DNA from: Salticus scenicus
Taxonomy: Eukaryota; Arthropoda; Arachnida; Araneae; Salticidae
Length of the DNA stretch: 64,000 nt
Direction: 5' to 3'
Assembly: GCA_963930645.1 (NCBI GenBank)
Contig: OZ005660.1
Location: 196,807,427-196,871,426, forward strand
This document shows positions 44,423 to 54,327 of the stretch, in pieces; the first letter of the stretch is position 1; each line of letters opens with the position of its first letter. The notes beneath the pieces were generated by a model. It saw only the letters and a program-made list of their open reading frames with translations, was not told where the DNA came from and ran no database searches. A program made the position numbers and the translations under genes.

Positions 44423-45375
44423 CAAGTATGTTGTGGCCACCAAAAGACTTTCTTCCATATTTTTCTATACAAATTCATTAAGTGCAAATAATATATTAAA
44501 ACTATTATTTATTAAAATTTTCTAACATGATGAATGGAAAGGATTTTCATCTTAGAGAAAACTAACACTAAATATCCAAAGAAAGACAGTGTTGTTGTCT
44601 GTAAATAACCACTTAAAAAGTGCATTTTTATAACGGTTATCTCATATATCAAGTTTCGTATTGTTATATGCCTTAGAAATTGAGATATAGCTTTCCCGTA
44701 TTCGAAGAATTTTTCAGTATAGCAGCGCTACCTATTGGCCGATAAGCATCCAAATTGAATCAGCTTAATGTCTCATAATGGCCTTCTCAAATATCAAGTT
44801 TTGTTTGATGATACGTAATAGAATCTGATATAGCCTTCTCTTAAATTGTGGAAACCGCTGTGTAGCAGCGCCACCTCTTGATCGGTTGCCACCTAAAGTT
44901 TATAGGCGCTAGTTTAGGTCAAGGTGCATCTACATGTAAATTTATATGCAATTCTGTGCAGTAGCTCCTTAGCTATAGCCTTACCTTAAATTGCAGATAT
45001 TGCTATATAGCAAAGCCACCTGTTGGCCGATAAACATCCAGATTGAGTTAGAGTAAGATCTCATAATGGTTTTCTTACATATCAAGTTTTTCTTTTTTTT
45101 TTCTTTTTTTTTTCTTTTTTTTTAATTGTACGCAATAGAACCTGAGATATAGCCTTCCCTTTAAATTGCAGAAATCGCTATATAACAGCATCAACTGTTG
45201 AGCAGTTGACACTAAAAGTTAGTAGACACTAATTTATGTCAAGGTGCTTCTACGTATGAAATTGTATGTATTTCTGTGCAGTAGTTCCTGAGATATAGCC
45301 TTCCATTAAATTGCAGATATCGCTGTATAGCAGTGCCACCAGTTGGCCGATAAGCATTCAAATTACACCAACATT
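44423..45375 (-). repeat. Dispersed repeat L, copy 2, with internal tandem units
   Basis: Inverse of repeat L at 32384-33162: it starts GTATGTTGTGGCCACCAAAA with GACTTTCTTCC. From about 44670 it contains about five units of 140-170 bp built on GAGATATAGCCTTC, AAATTGCAGATATCGCTGTA and AGCAGCGCCACC, alternating between two subtypes (one with TTGGCCGATAAGCATCCA, one with GGTCAAGGTGCATCTAC). A T-rich run at 45085-45123 interrupts one unit. Non-coding as far as I can see. Confidence 0.65.
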
Positions 45376-45663
45376 TCATTAAGAAAAAAAAATTAAAAAT
45401 ATTTTAATCATAATTTTCCTTTTATATTTACCACCAACAAGCAACGAATTGGCCAAGTTTTTCATGTTTTAGCATTTTGAAAATCATAGATGCATGAAAA
45501 AATGTAGATTAAAAATATGCAATTTAAGTATTTCAGATGTGTAAAAGAAACATGTCAAAAACCATAAGAATTGTTCCTTGAGTATATATTTTAATAATCA
45601 AACCTACTATAATTCTATTCTTAAATATTAAATACAAAAAATTTTGTATGAAACATATTTCAG

Positions 45664-45886
45664 TTGCAGGGGTCGTACTCTTCGCCCTTTTTTCAGCACA
45701 CTCTCACAGATAAGATTTTTGCCACCACTAATTTTATACAGAATCACATCTGGATACCTTTATAGTAATATGTCAAGATTATATATCCTAGAGATTGTTG
45801 TATAAAATTAGTGGTAGCAATAAATTAAAAAACTTTTATTTTTGAGATTGTCATTGAAAAAAGGGCAGGGAGTACGAACCCTGCAA
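45664..45886. mobile_element. Family D palindromic MITE, best copy
   Basis: TTGCAGGGGTCGTACTCTTC at the left is the inverse of the right end (GGGAGTACGAACCCTGCAA), and the core GCCACCACTAATTTTATACA has its inverse at 45812-45831. 223 bp. The flanks show no clear duplication. Confidence 0.65.
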
Positions 45887-46548
45887 TTATGAGTCAAAGG
45901 TGCAATGTCCTCTTAAATTTACGTGATTTTACTTAGCTGAAAATTATATCAAATATTATTTTTAAATAAATATAAAAAATACCGAACACAATATATTCCA
46001 AGTAAGGTATTTTTATTGAAACATAATCAGACTGCTAAAACTAAATCTTTTAAAATATTGGTATTTACTTTTTTTGTAGAAAGGAGTGACTTTACTTTTT
46101 TAATAAAAATATAATTTCGAAGAAAGGTATAAAAAAAAAAAAAAACTTTTAATAGTTAATATCACACTATGCTATTTAGGAAAAGAATAAAACATGTCTG
46201 AAACTGCCTTTTCCCCTTTAAGCTTTTATATAATACAGTTGGAATTTCTAAGGTTTCGCTTGAATTAAATATAAAAGAATTTAAAAGAGAGGATTGAAAT
46301 GAAAGTGTGAAATTCTTTGTTGTAAAATTTGAAAAGTTCTTTCTTTTCTTTTCTTTTATATTTCGAATACATGTTAGAAACTTTGAAATGATAGTTGTTG
46401 ATCGTACGTAGATGTTATAAAACATTTCACTTATTTTTAGAAATATTTAAATGTATTAATATACCTTTAATAAAGAAATAGAAGATACAGCTGATGACTT
46501 GTGACAAAAGTAAGAAATTGCATTTTTGGCAATATCATAGAATTGATT
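45887..46548. other. AT-rich spacer, no gene seen
   Basis: Poly-A near 46131-46145. The minus frame 46162-46425 is unsupported. Confidence 0.35.
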
Positions 46549-46837
46549 GAATAGAATTGATTGATTGACCTTACTTTTCAGCTTCAGAAAGTGGATTTTC
46601 TCAGGCGAAGTACTTTCTGTTTAGGGGGATAACCCTCATTGTCAACACCTATACACTTGGTGGTGTTTGGCACTTGTGAACCTTCACTTCTCTCGTTGGA
46701 TGTTCTCCTCTCTTCCAGAAGGTGGTGCCATGGGGCGTGCCAAACACCACCAGCGAATTGGTGTTGACAATGAGTGGGATCTCCTAAACAGAAGGTACTT
46801 CGCCACAGAAAGTCCACTATCAATTCTATTATATGTA
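46549..46837. repeat. Long inverted repeat, arms of about 85 bp
   Basis: The left arm (about 46588-46672: AGTGGATTTTCTC, GCGAAGTACTTTCTGTTTAG, CTCATTGTCAACACC, GGTGGTGTTTGGCAC) and right arm (about 46737-46820) are inverse copies with about 10-15 differences. AATAGAATTGAT borders both sides, with extra bases on the left. The loop is about 65 bp (CTTCACTTCTCTCGTTGG). Less A/T-rich than the surroundings. Could be a MITE or an inverted duplication of an exon; frames in both strands reflect the palindrome. Confidence 0.7.
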
Positions 46838-46849
46838 TATATGCTTCAG

Positions 46850-47066
46850 TCTTTTAAGTTAAATTAAAATCATGATTAATATTGCTTAAAATTATTAGTA
46901 CCGTCTCTTTTTCCACACTACTTAATATTTCGAGTAATTTTTTCAAAATGCAATTGCGGTTAAATAAGATAAAAGAAAATCTCCACAAAAGACTGGTATT
47001 TAAAAAAAAAGCGGAATTAAAAATTTTATGAAATATTAATTAGAATGTTGGCAAGTAATATATGTT
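46850..47066. mobile_element. Family C hAT-like MITE, diverged
   Basis: CCGTCTCTTTTTCCACACTA, ATTGCGGTTAAATAAGATAA, GACTGGTATTT and AGAATGTTGGCAAGTAATAT follow the family order. Ends approximate. Confidence 0.5.
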
Positions 47067-47950
47067 ACTAACAGGATTTCTGAAAAATTAGAATACGCCC
47101 ACCATATTACCATTAACCCTAACAGCACAAAATGGTCCAGAAACGTAACAATCATGTAACATTGAAACATTATAAACATTTCAGAAAAGTTTAAAAAAGT
47201 TCAGATTGCTTTCCGATTAGTTTCAAAAACGTAGAAATGTCCACGATCGTAACTAAAAATCAGATATGTAACAGAAACGTTACAATCACTTAACAGATAG
47301 AAAATCAAAAAGGGCGAATGTTTCAGAAACGTATCAGAGAGCATATTTAAATGTGTTACGTTTTTGAAAGATTGTAAGCTTTTTCAACATAACTGAAACA
47401 TTCTGTGCTGTATGGGAATTAATTCAAAATAAAAGTTTGGATAAACTCTTTATTTCGCTTTACTTTTAGAGTATTTAAGATTGAACTCATTTTATCGATG
47501 GTAGGTTTTTGAATGTTCACGATATTTTATTGGGTTTATAAAAAACTGTATGCATTTAGCTAATAAATTATGCGAAGGAAATTCCGTTAATACTTGTACA
47601 GTCGGTAACCCCCGCCCCCTCCCCCATCTAATTTTGCATAAGTTGTCGCAGAAACATGTGGTTGGTACCATTCTATTTGTAATAACGTCTTTTTTATAAT
47701 GGTATAGTTAGATTTTGCTTAAGGGGTCGTCTACATATTAAAACTGGCATCAACTTCCTTTTTTTCAATGGTAACCACTATTTTGACTGATTTTAAAGCA
47801 ATTTCTGTTTTTGAAAATTTTACTTTTTTGAGATTATTGATTAAGTGATATGAAATTTTAATTATAAATCTTATGATATTATATTAACAAGGAAAATGAA
47901 AATAAAACATAAAAAAATCAAATAATGTTGGCAGGCACTTATATAGATAA
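47067..47950. other. Spacer; contains block shared with the 24.9-kb MITE
   Basis: 47707-47760 (TTAGATTTTGCTTAAGGGG, AAACTGGCATCAACTTCC) matches the centre of 24929-25258. C-rich stretch at 47609-47626. Many AAAAACGTA/CAGAAACGT words at 47110-47390. No gene. Confidence 0.35.
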
Positions 47951-48015
47951 CAGGAATGGAACACGGTCGCAGAATTCATACCACTATCAATGTAAGGAAG
48001 TTTTCTACTTCTTAA
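47951..48015. mobile_element. Family F MITE, left half ending at TTAA
   Basis: CAGGAATGGAACACGG through TTCATACCACTATCAATGTA and on to CTACTTCTTAA follows 6929-6991 closely, then stops exactly at the TTAA (48012-48015) present in the intact copy. New sequence CCGTTTGCACTCGAAG follows. Confidence 0.7.
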
Positions 48016-49286
48016 CCGTTTGCACTCGAAGCCTTTATCGCGTGGGTATACCAGTAACTCGAAGCTATTTTCCAGATATTTGGTGATCCGCATATAAACG
48101 TTCATAATTTTTCCGGTACCATGGAATAATTTTTCGTACTATAAAATGCTTCTTAAAAGGGCGTGGCTTGAAAACAGAATAAGAGTTGTGTAAGAGATCT
48201 ATTCAAAAATATAGAAGTACAGCAAGGTCCGTAGTTTCTGCTTTTTAGCTAGCTAAATATAATCTAGCTTAATATAAGATCTGGCTATCCTTGCGTTATG
48301 CTGGCCGCGTAATAAAAGGCTAGCATAATGCACCTTTTACGAAGGCTGCGCCTTCTTTTTTGTCAGTGACCTCTTTTATGTCGACCACTTTGTATTTTAC
48401 AAATGTGCGGGCCTCAAGTGAGATGGAAAATTAACCTTTTGCATTCGAATCTTCTTTTAGTAAACGTAATGAGCTACCCGACAATAGTTTTAATAAAAAA
48501 TGCAAAATATAAAACATAAGACTTTTAAATATAAACATTTTATTTCCATATTTGATGTATATTTACATATTACAAGCATTATATATGAATATTGTGATTT
48601 ATAATTTTCCATCGTGTAGTATTTTGGAAAGCATTCTTGACCATATACCAATGACCAACGCAAGCGACGTCCAAAGGCACTCAATAAAGAGTGTGGGTGG
48701 AGTCTCTTTCTTAACGAAGTATGCACCTGTTACAGCACTTTTAGTTGTAGAACATTATTGGTGGATATAAGATATATAGTAATCTAATTGGTCATGGCGC
48801 CTCTCGAACTGAAGTAATGAATCCGATGAGAGAGAGTAAGAAAGAGAGACGCGATGAAACATAAACTTCACTTATTTATTTTCGATTAAACTTGTTTATT
48901 AATTCTGGTGTCAATTTATTTTAAATGAAAGAGTTTTTTTTTTTTTTTCATAACAGTGTTAATTCAAAAACTAATATCTGGAATATGAATGTATGTTCTC
49001 TACAAAATAAATTGTTCTTTAATTATGAATATATTAATTTATCACCACTCTAGAAAAATACATGATATATTTTGTTGTTGTTGTTATTATTCAATTAAAT
49101 TAAAAAGTGAATTATTGCATAAACCTACTTTTATAAAATTTTTAGTAATAATTTAATTAAGAAAGTATTAAATTAAAAAATAGTAATCATAAAATGCTTG
49201 TTTTTAAATTTTGAATTAATGAGTTATTTATTCATCTAACTTTTTTTTTTTTCTTGGTAATAAAAATTACTTAGAGGTATTATCTT
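48016..49286. other. Sequence after a TTAA junction, unexplained
   Basis: Begins CCGTTTGCACTCGAA after TTAA. A similar TTAACCTTTTGCATTCGAA lies at about 48433-48452 in the same direction. The missing half of family F is not found to the right. 48290-48350 (GCTGGCCGCGTAATAAAAGG, AAGGCTGCGCCTTC) is GC-richer. Frames at 48490-48770 are unsupported. Poly-T at 48937-48949. Confidence 0.35.
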
Positions 49287-50270
49287 TTAACACGGGAATT
49301 ACGGAAGGTGTCATTTTGACCCCAAGCAAACTTTTTTCTTCAATGGTTCTTCTATTTTTTCACAAATATCTTAATCCTTTCTTGACTTTTCCTAAATTAT
49401 TGTGCTTTTCAAAAAAAATAAAGTTTTGAAGAAAACCTTATTTAACTTTTAGTCTTAACAAAGGTTTATACCTAGAAATACGGGCAGGTGTCATTTTGAC
49501 CCCTGTGAGAAAGAAAGGTATTTGAATATTTTTTCTGCAGTAAACTATTTTTGTTTTCACCTGCTAAACAAAAAACAAATTAAAAAAAAGGAAATGATGT
49601 GTTTGTGTAATCTCTCACCTGCCTGTCACGTGATTTGAATTTTCGGAATGCATTCACTTGTGAAATGAGAACAGATAAAAGAGCTTATGTTCGAAAAAAC
49701 GTTTGCAGATTTTGTTGGGCATTTCGTTTGTTTTATATAATAACAATTTTTGATAAATTATTTTGTTATATTTATGTGAGTTTATTATATACTAATGGCT
49801 CGTAGAAGAGGACTAATGCAAGAAGAAACAGTTAAACTGATGCAAGAACTATCTGATTGCGATTCTGGTTCTGAAATGGATAACAATTCTTCAAATAGAG
49901 ATGAAAATGGAACCTCTAGTGATTCAGAATTTGTTATACTGAGAGATCATGTGATATCATCTTCTAGCTATGTGAAAGTGAAAATGAATAAGTTCCCAAT
50001 AATTCAAATTCTGACATAACTAAGAATGCCAAAGCAGGAACTAGTACTATATGCTCGAAAGGGAATAATAAGAAATTCAAGGATATTCAGCCAGCTATTT
50101 GTCCATACCCTTTAAAATATACTTTAATAATTGTAATTTAGTTTATTTTTATTAGATTTTCAAAAATATATAATGTTATGTAGGGAAATATGCAGATTTT
50201 ATTTCCAGTGGTAAAAATGACCCCCACCGTATTTCTAGGTATACGAAGATCGCCGTAATTCTAGTGTTAA
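49287..50270 (+). mobile_element. Internally deleted piggyBac transposon
   Basis: TTAA at 49287-49290 and 50267-50270. The ends TTAACACGGGAATTACGG and CCGTAATTCTAGTGTTAA are imperfect inverses. Subterminal repeats GGTGTCATTTTGACCCC lie at 49307-49323 and about 49486-49502, with the related inverse AAAATGACCCCCACCGTAT near the right end. About 0.98 kb against roughly 2.5 kb for full elements: the transposase gene is reduced to its N-terminus (next entry). Confidence 0.85.
49795..50019 (+). pseudogene. piggyBac transposase, N-terminal remnant
   Basis: 74 codons beginning MARRRGLMQEETVKLMQEL then an acidic, serine-rich stretch (SDCDSGSEMD). The basic-R-GL..EE......L opening followed by acidic residues is the standard start of piggyBac-type transposases. 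The catalytic DDD domain and the C-terminal cysteine-rich finger are absent: after residue about 60 the frame leaves the family pattern and stops at 50017-50019, about 250 bp before the right end. Start chosen at the first ATG, after ATACTA. The position inside TTAA-bounded ends supports the call. Could give a short peptide, but no function is implied. Confidence 0.7.
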
Positions 50271-51037
50271 AATGTTTATTCACAACCGCAATTAATACCT
50301 TTCAACAACTATAAAAAAAGAAAAATTTCTTCCGAGTATTTTTTCAGAAAGTAATTAAATATTTCTACCCCAAAAAATCAACAAGACTTAAAAATATATG
50401 TAATAACCTTCTTATGCAATTTTTTAATGATTTAAAATATAATTTGTACTTTATCAGATTGAGAGTCCCTCTGAAAAATTACAATTTTTTACGCTACAAA
50501 TAATTTAAAAAGGTAATTTTATTTTAATTGTAAACCGACATGAAAATGGGGATTTCCTTTAAACTCGGGAAAAAAAAAAAAAAAAAAAAAAACTAACTTT
50601 TAATAATTAAAATATTTTACTTTTTTTTTTTTTTTTTTCTTTTTACACTTACAACTATTTGCTGCATGTATTCTAATATATGAGGCCGTTAATTCTCTAA
50701 AAGAGTAAATATCCACAATATGTTCATTTTTGTCAATATTAATTAAACTTTTAACAAAAAAGCGCCTTCTGTAAAATGTCAATGTGCCGAATTAAATTTT
50801 TAAATCTTTTGCAAACATAAAAAAGAAAATATATATAAATTAAATTGGCTGAAGAAATGTTAATCGAACTTTGAAAATTTTACAGCGTTTAAGAATTAAT
50901 TACTTAGCATTATAATATCATTAATGACGTAAATTTTAGAAGAACTAATTATATTTTTATCTTATATTTTAAACGATGAAATGTTTAGAATCCATTTCTT
51001 TCAGCCAAATAATTACTGAATTATATAAATAATTTTC

Positions 51038-51069
<32 letters not shown>

Positions 51070-51672
51070 TTTAAACGTTAAATTAATTTCTGAAAGCATA
51101 TTGAAAATTCTTTTTAACACACACACATGTGTATATATATAAATACAGGGTGATATTTTTTATAACTGGCACTATTCCAGAGCATCCTGTAGCTAGATAC
51201 AATAACAGAAATGGCACTAAACTTGGTATGGAGACTAAAAGTAACAGGGAAATCCCCCCCCCCCCCAAAAAAAAAAAAAAAAGTTCGAAAATTCACTGAT
51301 AGGTTATTCATGGCGCTGTTGTAACTTACCAAATCGAATTAGTACAAAACATGGCTACCAAAGCAAAATTAAAAATTCTGTCTTAGTTGGCTAAAACAGC
51401 GTTAGTAATTTGAGCTATAAATATGTAATTAAAATATTATTGTTTATTTGTATATATATCTTTGTGGTAGTGCAATTATTGTAAATTTAAAGAAGCGATT
51501 CCTTCACCTTTTAACGTTCATTGCTTTTGCATTGAAAATAACATCATTTAACATTTTTTAAACATCATTTTTTTTTAAATACATTTTTATTATTTTAATC
51601 GATTTTTAAACCTTCTTTTCTTATCTATTAGGTAGATAGTGTCACTATTCCAATATTTAAACCTCTCACTTA
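50271..51672. other. AT-rich spacer with homopolymers
   Basis: Poly-A at 50570-50591, poly-T at 50622-50638, poly-A at 51039-51065, C-run and A-run at 51255-51282. No gene. Confidence 0.4.
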
Positions 51673-51852
51673 CTGTAATATATCGTAATAGCGTTAGGCC
51701 CCGCCTTTTTCCGCACCAATAAATTTATAGTGTAATACTCAGCAATATGTACTCACGATTAAATAAGAAGTCAATTACTCTACAAATGTACTGGTGTGAA
51801 AAAAAAGCGGGGCCTAACACTATTACGGATAATTTAGCATAATTAGCAGGTC
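51673..51852. mobile_element. Family C hAT-like MITE
   Basis: Arms AATAGCGTTAGGCCCCGCC and GCGGGGCCTAACACTATTAC are inverse, with CCGCACCAATAAATTTATAG and TACTGGTGTG inside and the ACGATTAAATAAGA centre. Ends approximate. Confidence 0.65.
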
Positions 51853-52775
51853 TAGAAATTTATCAAATGATGTTTAAATCAAAGCAGATTCAGAAATCAC
51901 ATTGCATATTTTAGTACACGCAAGTGAATCTTGCTGCTTTCATAATACACTCGTGTCTAATTTTTTTTTAACCTGATGAAAGGTCATGCGATTTTTTTTA
52001 TCTGAAACAGCTGTTGCGAGTTTTTGAAATTTACAGTGTTCTTTTGCAAAGTTGTTTGTTTATTGCATTAATTATTATTTTAATTTAATCAGATTAACGT
52101 ATAGATGTTTCAAACTGTAAATTTCTTGAAAATTAAAATTGCTAATTTTTCTTTTTACATATTTATTGGCAGCTATGTGTCTAATCGCCATTTTTTAAGT
52201 TAGTTTAGCAATTTTCAAAAGAAAATATAGAGTGAATGTTAAAGGGTCAAAACAAAATATATTAATGAGCATAAGTAAGATTCTACAAAAACTTGAAATT
52301 AAAATTTTAAAAATTGCTCTTAAAAGTACAAAATTATTCTTACTGTCTTTATCCTTTTTATGAGTTGTGTAATGCTATCTTCAAATTGTCTATTTTTTAT
52401 GTTATTGTGCTTTCTTTTATAATAAGTTCTATAATTTTTTAACTTTTTGTGCTCTCTATATGTTTCCCACCCATTTGGCAATGAATTTTAATTCAGGACT
52501 TTCCACCCCGTTAGCAACCATCTTTCTGCAGAGGAAGGTGCGTGACAGAGGTTAATTATAATATAAATAAAGACTGCAGTTCTATACTCATTCGCACAAA
52601 CAGCGAAACATTAGAATGAACTAGTAAATAGCAGGTAATAGTTAAAGTGCCAAAAGGCATCACTTCCTGTTTCTTTTCGAATTTATATCTTGAGATAAAG
52701 ATTTTAAAATTCCCGGTTCCAGGACACACGGCACAACATAAACTTTTTGGGCAGTTACATTAACAAGGGCATAGT
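51853..52775. other. AT-rich spacer, no gene seen
   Basis: Nothing recognised except a mildly GC-richer patch at 52490-52560. Confidence 0.35.
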
Positions 52776-52937
52776 TTTTATTAAAATCACACAATCAACT
52801 GTGGAAGAAAATCATATTTATTGAAATTTTTATTTTTCCGAGTGATCAGTCGGAAATTTGTATTTTCAGTCGGAAAAATAAAAATTTCAATAAATATGAT
52901 TTTCATCCACAGTTGATTGTGTGATTTTAATAAAAAT
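52776..52937. repeat. Near-perfect long hairpin, arms of about 68 bp
   Basis: Left arm about 52776-52844 and right arm about 52867-52937 are inverse copies with about one internal difference (GGAAG against GGATG). The loop is about 22 bp. The inner part of the right arm (TATTTTCAGTCGG, then AAAAATAAAAATTTCAA) also occurs after the tRNA-like sequence at about 53150-53183. High identity implies a recent origin. If transcribed it would give a long double-stranded RNA hairpin. Confidence 0.8.
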
Positions 52938-53072
52938 TGTATTTCTTTCTCCCATTATCTAATGGTGTTTTCCATTTCCTGCGGCTTATTTTCTGTTGAG
53001 CTATCTACATGATAGACCAGAGATGTTTCTGTCTAAAGGTTGTCTGAGTGAATAATGCTGACCGGGGTGTCG

Positions 53073-53145
53073 GCCTGGATAGCTCAATTGGTAGAGCCTT
53101 GACCTTGTAAGTCAAAAATCCGGGGTTCGAGTCCCGGACCAGGCA
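53073..53145 (+). tRNA. tRNA-like gene, anticodon TGT (Thr), or SINE head
   Basis: 73 nt fold as a cloverleaf: acceptor stem GCCTGG/CCAGGC with an A-A at the seventh pair, D arm GCTC/GAGC, perfect anticodon stem TTGAC/GTCAA with loop CTTGTAA (anticodon TGT), and T arm with one G-G mismatch. Box A is TAGCTCAATTGG and box B GGTTCGAGTCC, both matching consensus. Four T follow within ten bases (a weak polymerase III stop). The body looks more like tRNA-Lys than tRNA-Thr. The tail shared with the neighbouring hairpin suggests a tRNA-derived SINE. A working tRNA-Thr gene is the alternative. Confidence 0.6.
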
Positions 53146-53187
53146 ATATTTTCACTCAGTTAGAAAGAAAAATAAAAATTTCAAGAG

Positions 53188-53380
53188 CATAGTTGCCAAC
53201 ATTTTAATTTATTCCGAAGCATTTTTAGCTCCCTCTTTATTTCGCACCATTTATAGAATATTTTTCTCCAACATATTGCTACGATAAAATAAGAAAAATA
53301 TATTCTTTAAAACAAAAGTGGTATGGAATAAAGGTGGGGCTAAAAATGCTCCAGAATAAATTAAAATGTAGACATCTCTG
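53188..53380. mobile_element. Family A hAT MITE
   Basis: CATAGTTGCCAACATTTTAA to AATGTAGACATCTCTG, 193 bp, AGCTCCCTCTTTATTTCG and AAAGGTGGGGC arms. Inserted just behind the tRNA-like sequence's tail. Confidence 0.7.
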
Positions 53381-53456
53381 CAATAGCATTAATTATTGCT
53401 TCGATTCCAATCTTATTCTCAAAATTGCTTTCATATATATACATATATATATATAT

Positions 53457-54083
53457 TGTTGCGTACTTGGGGGTTCGTAAGTTGTCCGAGAATGAAAGGC
53501 CAAACTTACAAAAATTCAGTAATTTATTCACAGAAAGTTCCAGAAAAATACAGGTCTATAAACCAAGTATCAGCTTCAATTCAAACAGTAAACACAGCTT
53601 AAACAACAGCTGTCAATAGCAGATCCACAGTACAAACTGTATAGCAATAACACATAAAGCAAGTCTCTTCCAAAGAGGCTCAGCAAGCACTAGCGAAGCT
53701 GGCTGAAAACTGAACTGAACTGACTCACTGCCTTGGCGAGAAGCGCTCCTTATATACTGTTCCATGGAACCCAGATTTTTCGAGAAAACTCTTGAAAGTG
53801 GTCAACCAATCAACTTACAGCTTCCATATTTGGTATATCCCATATAAGGATTTTCTCGCCAAGGTCGCCAAAAAAATCGCCAAGGTGGGGAAAAAGTCGC
53901 CAAATTTGGCGCCAAATCCATTACCTGCCTTATTGGGGCTTTTTAATGCGTTTTTAAGGGAAAATAAGGCTATTTCAACGCTAAAACGACTAGAAATGGA
54001 CAAAATTAGCACTTTATCAACTTACTAAGCCTCTTTGAAAGAATTTATAAAAAATAAAAACAATTATTTACAATTTTGTAACA
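53457..54083 (-). repeat. Ty3/gypsy 3' LTR, complete
   Basis: Plus strand reads TGTTGCGTACTTGGG to ATTTTGTAACA, 627 bp with TG...CA ends on either strand. On the coding strand it holds a TATATAAG box (53749-53756) and an AATAAA poly(A) signal (53523-53528). Two sub-repeats TCGCCAAGGT.G.CAAAAA lie in the U3 part, around 53867-53900. Confidence 0.9.
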
Positions 54084-54097
54084 GTGCCCCCCTCCCA
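54084..54097 (-). other. Ty3/gypsy polypurine tract
   Basis: Coding strand TGGGAGGGGGGCAC abuts the 3' LTR start TGTTACAAAA. Primer for plus-strand DNA synthesis in LTR elements. Confidence 0.8.
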
Positions 54098-54327
54098 AGG
54101 ACTGCTCGTCCCGGGAAGTGCAACTCTTGGTCAAGAGGCGAAACTAAACAAATTTACACAATCTAGAATACAAAAACTAAGTTGCATGTAACGATAAAAT
54201 AGAAACAAAAATCAAGTGAGAAATATTTACAAAATTCACAAATATGTACAAATGTTTATATACAAATATTTACAGTACGCATGCGCAAATTTTACCAGTA
54301 TTTACATTTTAAATTTTGATATTACCG

